Below, one piece after another: positions 49,847 to 52,862 of a DNA stretch of 52,862 bases. This DNA comes from JAWPMV01 sp038527215 (GTDB lineage Bacteria > Bacteroidota > Bacteroidia > J057): positions 1 through 52,862 of the forward strand of contig JBCBGC010000045.1 of assembly GCA_038527215.1 (NCBI GenBank), written 5' to 3'. Both the position numbers and the translations under genes were made by a program. Positions within the stretch are counted from its first letter, which is position 1; the number at the start of each line of letters is the position of its first letter. The notes below the pieces were generated by a model. The model saw only the letters and a program-made list of their open reading frames with translations, did no database searches and was not told where the DNA came from.

Positions 49847-52800
49847 ATGTACGAATCACCTTCGAAAAGGGGTCTTCCATGGCTCGTCGCAGGCTTGCTC
49901 TTATTGGTCGTGAGTATCGCATTGTACCTGTTTGATCTGGATCGGACAGACAAGGAGATATTTGCCAATTTTGAGCAGCAGCTACAAGCCGATTTTACCG
50001 AAACCCTCAACTTTTATTCTACCCGAACCGACAGTGCCTTTAGGTTTGATCATTTGGTCTGCAAACTTACCTATGATGAATTTGGGCGACTTTCTACCTG
50101 GACGAATAACGAATATTTACCTCCTCAGCAAACCATCTTCCGGTTGGAAGAATTGCCAGATGCTGAAATCCTGGCGCTGGACCGGCGGAACTATTATCAG
50201 ATTCGCCATACTGGACCAAACAGTACCCAGGTCATCTTGATCCCGATTCTGATCGAGTATGAGGTCCGAAACAACTATCTGTTACCTTATGTATTTCTGG
50301 GGGACCAGGCCAGTTATTTTACAGGCAGCTCTAACCAACGCTACCTGCAAAACCTGTTTGTAGACGTAACTGATCTGAACGCCAGCGCAGAAGTACAAAT
50401 TGTAGAGCTGCAAGGCGGGGTGGTCTTCACCATTGGCAATATTCCTTCCGCTCCTTTCCGGGCTGGCGTACGCTACGCGGTCCTGTTGTTTTTGGTGTTG
50501 GGTCTGTGTGTGTTGGGCGTTTACCTACGGATTTATTCGCTGTATCGGTGGCCCTACCGGTATTTCATCAACGTATCTCTCTTCTTCGGGATTCTGCTGA
50601 TCCGGGCGGTCATGTTTTGGGTCAATATCCCCGGCGACTATTGGGAATCCGAGCTTTTTACCCCGAACATTCTGGGCTTTGATCCGGTATTCGCTCCTTC
50701 TCTGGGAGACTTTACCATCAACGTGGTCACGGTGGTGCTCCTGGTTTGGATATTCTATTTGCATTTTTTCAGAATGACCAGCCTCTGGTATCGCAAGGTG
50801 ATTCGGAATCATTTTGTGGCCTGGCCCGCCATGATGCTGACCATTTTTCTCTCCAGCTATCTCTTTAAATTTTATATCGACATTTTCTCCCGGGTCATCG
50901 TCAGTTCCCAGGTAGAAATTGATTTCTCCAATATCTTTAAAGCAGACTTATTCTCATTCCTCATCCTATTGGATGTAGGCATGATCCTGCTTTCGCTTAG
51001 CCTGGTGGTTTTTCTCCTGCTAAAGCTCAACGTACTCTACGGTCGTCGGTTTGGCAATACTTTCAGCTTCCTCCTGGTGCAGATTCTCGCTATCCTGGTG
51101 AGCAATCTTTATCTACATGTTGGAGAGCCAGATGGCTGGGGCGTGGCCTTCACCCTCACGGTGGCCATGGCTTTGATGGCTGGAGCATCTATGCGACAAC
51201 CTTTCCGGGCGATCCTGGATCAGGATTTGATCAACTATCTCCTGATCATGCTGGTGTTTTCCCTGGTGGTAACCCATAATGTGATCATCGGTCAGAAGAA
51301 AAACCAGGAAATAAAAGCAACCCGGATTGCGGAAAAAGTCCTGGGTAAGCAGGTGGTGAATACAGTGGCAAACTTCCGCTTGCAGTCGCAGCGGATGACC
51401 TCTTCCGAGAAGGACGAGAATGGTCAGGATCTGGGAGACCTTTCCCGGATTCAGAATCGCTGGATTCTAAAATCCTCTATCTCAGAATTCAAAAATTGGT
51501 TGAAGGAATCCTACCTGACCAGCAAGTTTAAAGAATTTGAAGTAAGCCTCTTTCTGTACGATACCGCAGGGGTGGAATTGGGACCCGAGGAAGATATTTT
51601 TGCCTCTTTCCCACCCAATGTGGGGATTCCGCTTGGCCTTCAGGGGGATAGCATTGCCCCCAACCTGTTTCAGTTCACGGACAATGAAAATGTCTATCTG
51701 GATACCTATGTAGGACAGGCTTTTCTGGCCCTTAACCCCGAAGATACCCTGACCAAGACCCTGCTGCACATTGAGATGTTTCCGAGTAGACGGGAGACGG
51801 AAGGATTATACCTTTCGCTTACCCTGGATGATGAAGTATTTGAAAGCATCCAACTGATCAACTCCTGCGAACACGCCATTTATAAGGAAGGCTTCTTGCA
51901 GTACGAAAGAGGCGCGCATTCTTTCCCGCTATACCTGGAGAATTTTGAGCGCTTCCAAACCTCTACTACCTATGAGGAGGATGATTTTGTAGAATACATC
52001 GAGCCGATTGAAAACAATCGTCTGGTGATCGTCCGCTATCAGGCTTTTGACTGGCTGGATATCATTACCACCTTCTCTTTTATCTTCTATTTCTACATTT
52101 TGGCTACCCTGATCCTGGTAGCTTTGCCGGTAATGATTTTGCGATCTATTCGCTCCGGACACTTGATCGGTCCAGTGCCTTTAAGAGCAAAAATCCGCCT
52201 GGGCTTGCTCACCATCAGTGTGCTGCCGATGGTAGTGATCATCCTGCTGCTCTCGCCTTTTATCCGGGATAGATATACCACCGTTGCCCTGGAAGAGCTA
52301 CATGAAGAGGCTGAACGCATTAAAAACTACCTGAGCCAGGATTATATCAAGCTGGCCGCGGAGCCTTTTACCAAAGTAACCTCGCAAAAGGAATTTCAGA
52401 CCAAAGTAGATGACATGGAACAGATCGTGGCCAACGATCTGAATGTATATGACCAATATGGGAACCGTATCGCCACCACGCAGCCGATGATCATTGAGGC
52501 CGGTGTGGGTTCTGACTTAATGAACGCCCTGGCCCTGGATAGCCTCAAGACGGGCAAGCTGTCTAAGTTGATTATTCGGGAGAAAGTAGGCGAAATGGAG
52601 TATTTCTCTGCCTACCATCCCATCTCCGACAATGGTAAACAGCCGATTGGCTATGTGAATGTCCCCTTCCTGGCGCGACAAGACCAACTCGATGCCCAGG
52701 TAGTAGGCCTGTTAACCTATCTGGCCAACATTTATCTCCTGGTGTTCCTGTTGATCAATGTCGTAGCGGTGGTGATTTCCAGTACGATTACCAAGCCGCT

Positions 52801-52862
52801 TTCCATGATCCAGCATCGCCTTTCCTCAACGACCCTGGGGAATATGAATGAACCCATTGCTT
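49847..52862 (+). CDS. Large multi-helix HAMP sensor, probable histidine kinase (partial)
   Basis: From ATG 49847 the frame stays open for 1,005 codons to the window edge. An N-terminal helix (WLVAGLLLLVVSIALYLF) is followed by an extracytoplasmic domain, six or seven helices (about residues 205-480, e.g. YAVLLFLVLGLCVLGVYLR, FLILLDVGMILLSLSLVVFLLL), a second extracytoplasmic sensor region, two more helices (FSFIFYFYILATLILVALPV, LGLLTISVLPMVVIILLL), a third sensor region and a last helix leading into TITKPLSMIQHRL, the start of a HAMP linker. A kinase domain should follow beyond the window; that part is inference. Confidence 0.8.
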   Translation, partial: MYESPSKRGLPWLVAGLLLLVVSIALYLFDLDRTDKEIFANFEQQLQADFTETLNFYSTRTDSAFRFDHLVCKLTYDEFGRLSTWTNNEYLPPQQTIFRLEELPDAEILALDRRNYYQIRHTGPNSTQVILIPILIEYEVRNNYLLPYVFLGDQASYFTGSSNQRYLQNLFVDVTDLNASAEVQIVELQGGVVFTIGNIPSAPFRAGVRYAVLLFLVLGLCVLGVYLRIYSLYRWPYRYFINVSLFFGILLIRAVMFWVNIPGDYWESELFTPNILGFDPVFAPSLGDFTINVVTVVLLVWIFYLHFFRMTSLWYRKVIRNHFVAWPAMMLTIFLSSYLFKFYIDIFSRVIVSSQVEIDFSNIFKADLFSFLILLDVGMILLSLSLVVFLLLKLNVLYGRRFGNTFSFLLVQILAILVSNLYLHVGEPDGWGVAFTLTVAMALMAGASMRQPFRAILDQDLINYLLIMLVFSLVVTHNVIIGQKKNQEIKATRIAEKVLGKQVVNTVANFRLQSQRMTSSEKDENGQDLGDLSRIQNRWILKSSISEFKNWLKESYLTSKFKEFEVSLFLYDTAGVELGPEEDIFASFPPNVGIPLGLQGDSIAPNLFQFTDNENVYLDTYVGQAFLALNPEDTLTKTLLHIEMFPSRRETEGLYLSLTLDDEVFESIQLINSCEHAIYKEGFLQYERGAHSFPLYLENFERFQTSTTYEEDDFVEYIEPIENNRLVIVRYQAFDWLDIITTFSFIFYFYILATLILVALPVMILRSIRSGHLIGPVPLRAKIRLGLLTISVLPMVVIILLLSPFIRDRYTTVALEELHEEAERIKNYLSQDYIKLAAEPFTKVTSQKEFQTKVDDMEQIVANDLNVYDQYGNRIATTQPMIIEAGVGSDLMNALALDSLKTGKLSKLIIREKVGEMEYFSAYHPISDNGKQPIGYVNVPFLARQDQLDAQVVGLLTYLANIYLLVFLLINVVAVVISSTITKPLSMIQHRLSSTTLGNMNEPIA

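Noticed and set aside
1..52862. tRNA, rRNA, CRISPR arrays, insertion sequences or phage genes
   Set aside because: None of the intergenic intervals holds a cloverleaf, repeated spacer pattern or transposase/integrase coding sequence that I could identify by eye.

Overview
The window looks like chromosomal DNA from a gliding-type member of the Bacteroidota. The signs are: neighbouring gldD and gldE next to ssb and mutY; an HU / COX24-like / ribonuclease G block; several promoters of the type TTTG-N18-20-TAnnTTTG; few Shine-Dalgarno sequences; LytS/LytTR signalling with a sensory beta-propeller; and many lipoproteins with a lipobox Cys. The moderate GC content and gene style suggest a Saprospiria-like lineage, but that placement is inference. 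I saw no rRNA, tRNA, CRISPR array, transposase or phage gene. Most of the window is ordinary core genome; the accessory-looking parts are the repeat island at 10.3-10.8 kb, the secreted giant protein at 12-16 kb and the two-component pair at 24.5-28.4 kb.

Layout. 0-1.5 kb: two minus-strand short-chain dehydrogenases, the second behind a TetR-type palindrome. 1.5-6.2 kb: a minus-strand run of envelope and lipoprotein genes headed by ybaK. 6.3-7.1 kb: a phytanoyl-CoA dioxygenase-type gene. 7.1-11.5 kb: two overlapping PH-domain membrane proteins, ribF and truB, with a 0.6-kb island of palindromes between truB and ribF. 12-16.2 kb: a secreted LamG / DUF1566 / M6-type metalloprotease / lectin-repeat protein. 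16.2-21.2 kb: a DUF3524 (queuosine-tRNA mannosyltransferase type) gene, an acyl-CoA dehydrogenase and a DUF4836-like lipoprotein.

21.2-32.7 kb is the most informative block: a Fur-family regulator converges on gldD, gldE and ssb; a plus-strand LytS-type kinase with its LytTR regulator sits between ssb and mutY; then come HU, a TPR protein, a 31-residue COX24/mS38-like protein too short for normal gene calling, and ribonuclease G. 32.8-40.5 kb: an atypical histidine kinase, a small basic periplasmic protein, an aminotransferase paired with a GlcD-GlcF fusion (probable glycolate-to-glyoxylate-to-glycine step), OxyR and a small unknown protein. 41-45 kb: gyrA and a secreted TPR protein. 45-49 kb: a Wzi-like outer-membrane barrel diverging from a glycosyltransferase and an HldD-type epimerase, together pointing to surface polysaccharide. 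49-52.9 kb: a three-helix membrane protein and the first 1,005 codons of a large multi-helix HAMP sensor protein that runs off the window.

Points of most interest: (1) seven perfect inverted repeats in 161 bp, plus a 17-bp bulged hairpin and a diverged direct repeat, between truB and ribF; (2) the 31-residue ribosomal-type protein with a strong Shine-Dalgarno in a lineage that rarely uses one; (3) a bacterial DUF3524 protein; (4) the protease/lectin protein with a recent 312-bp internal duplication; (5) a histidine kinase lacking the N-box Asn and the DxGxG box.
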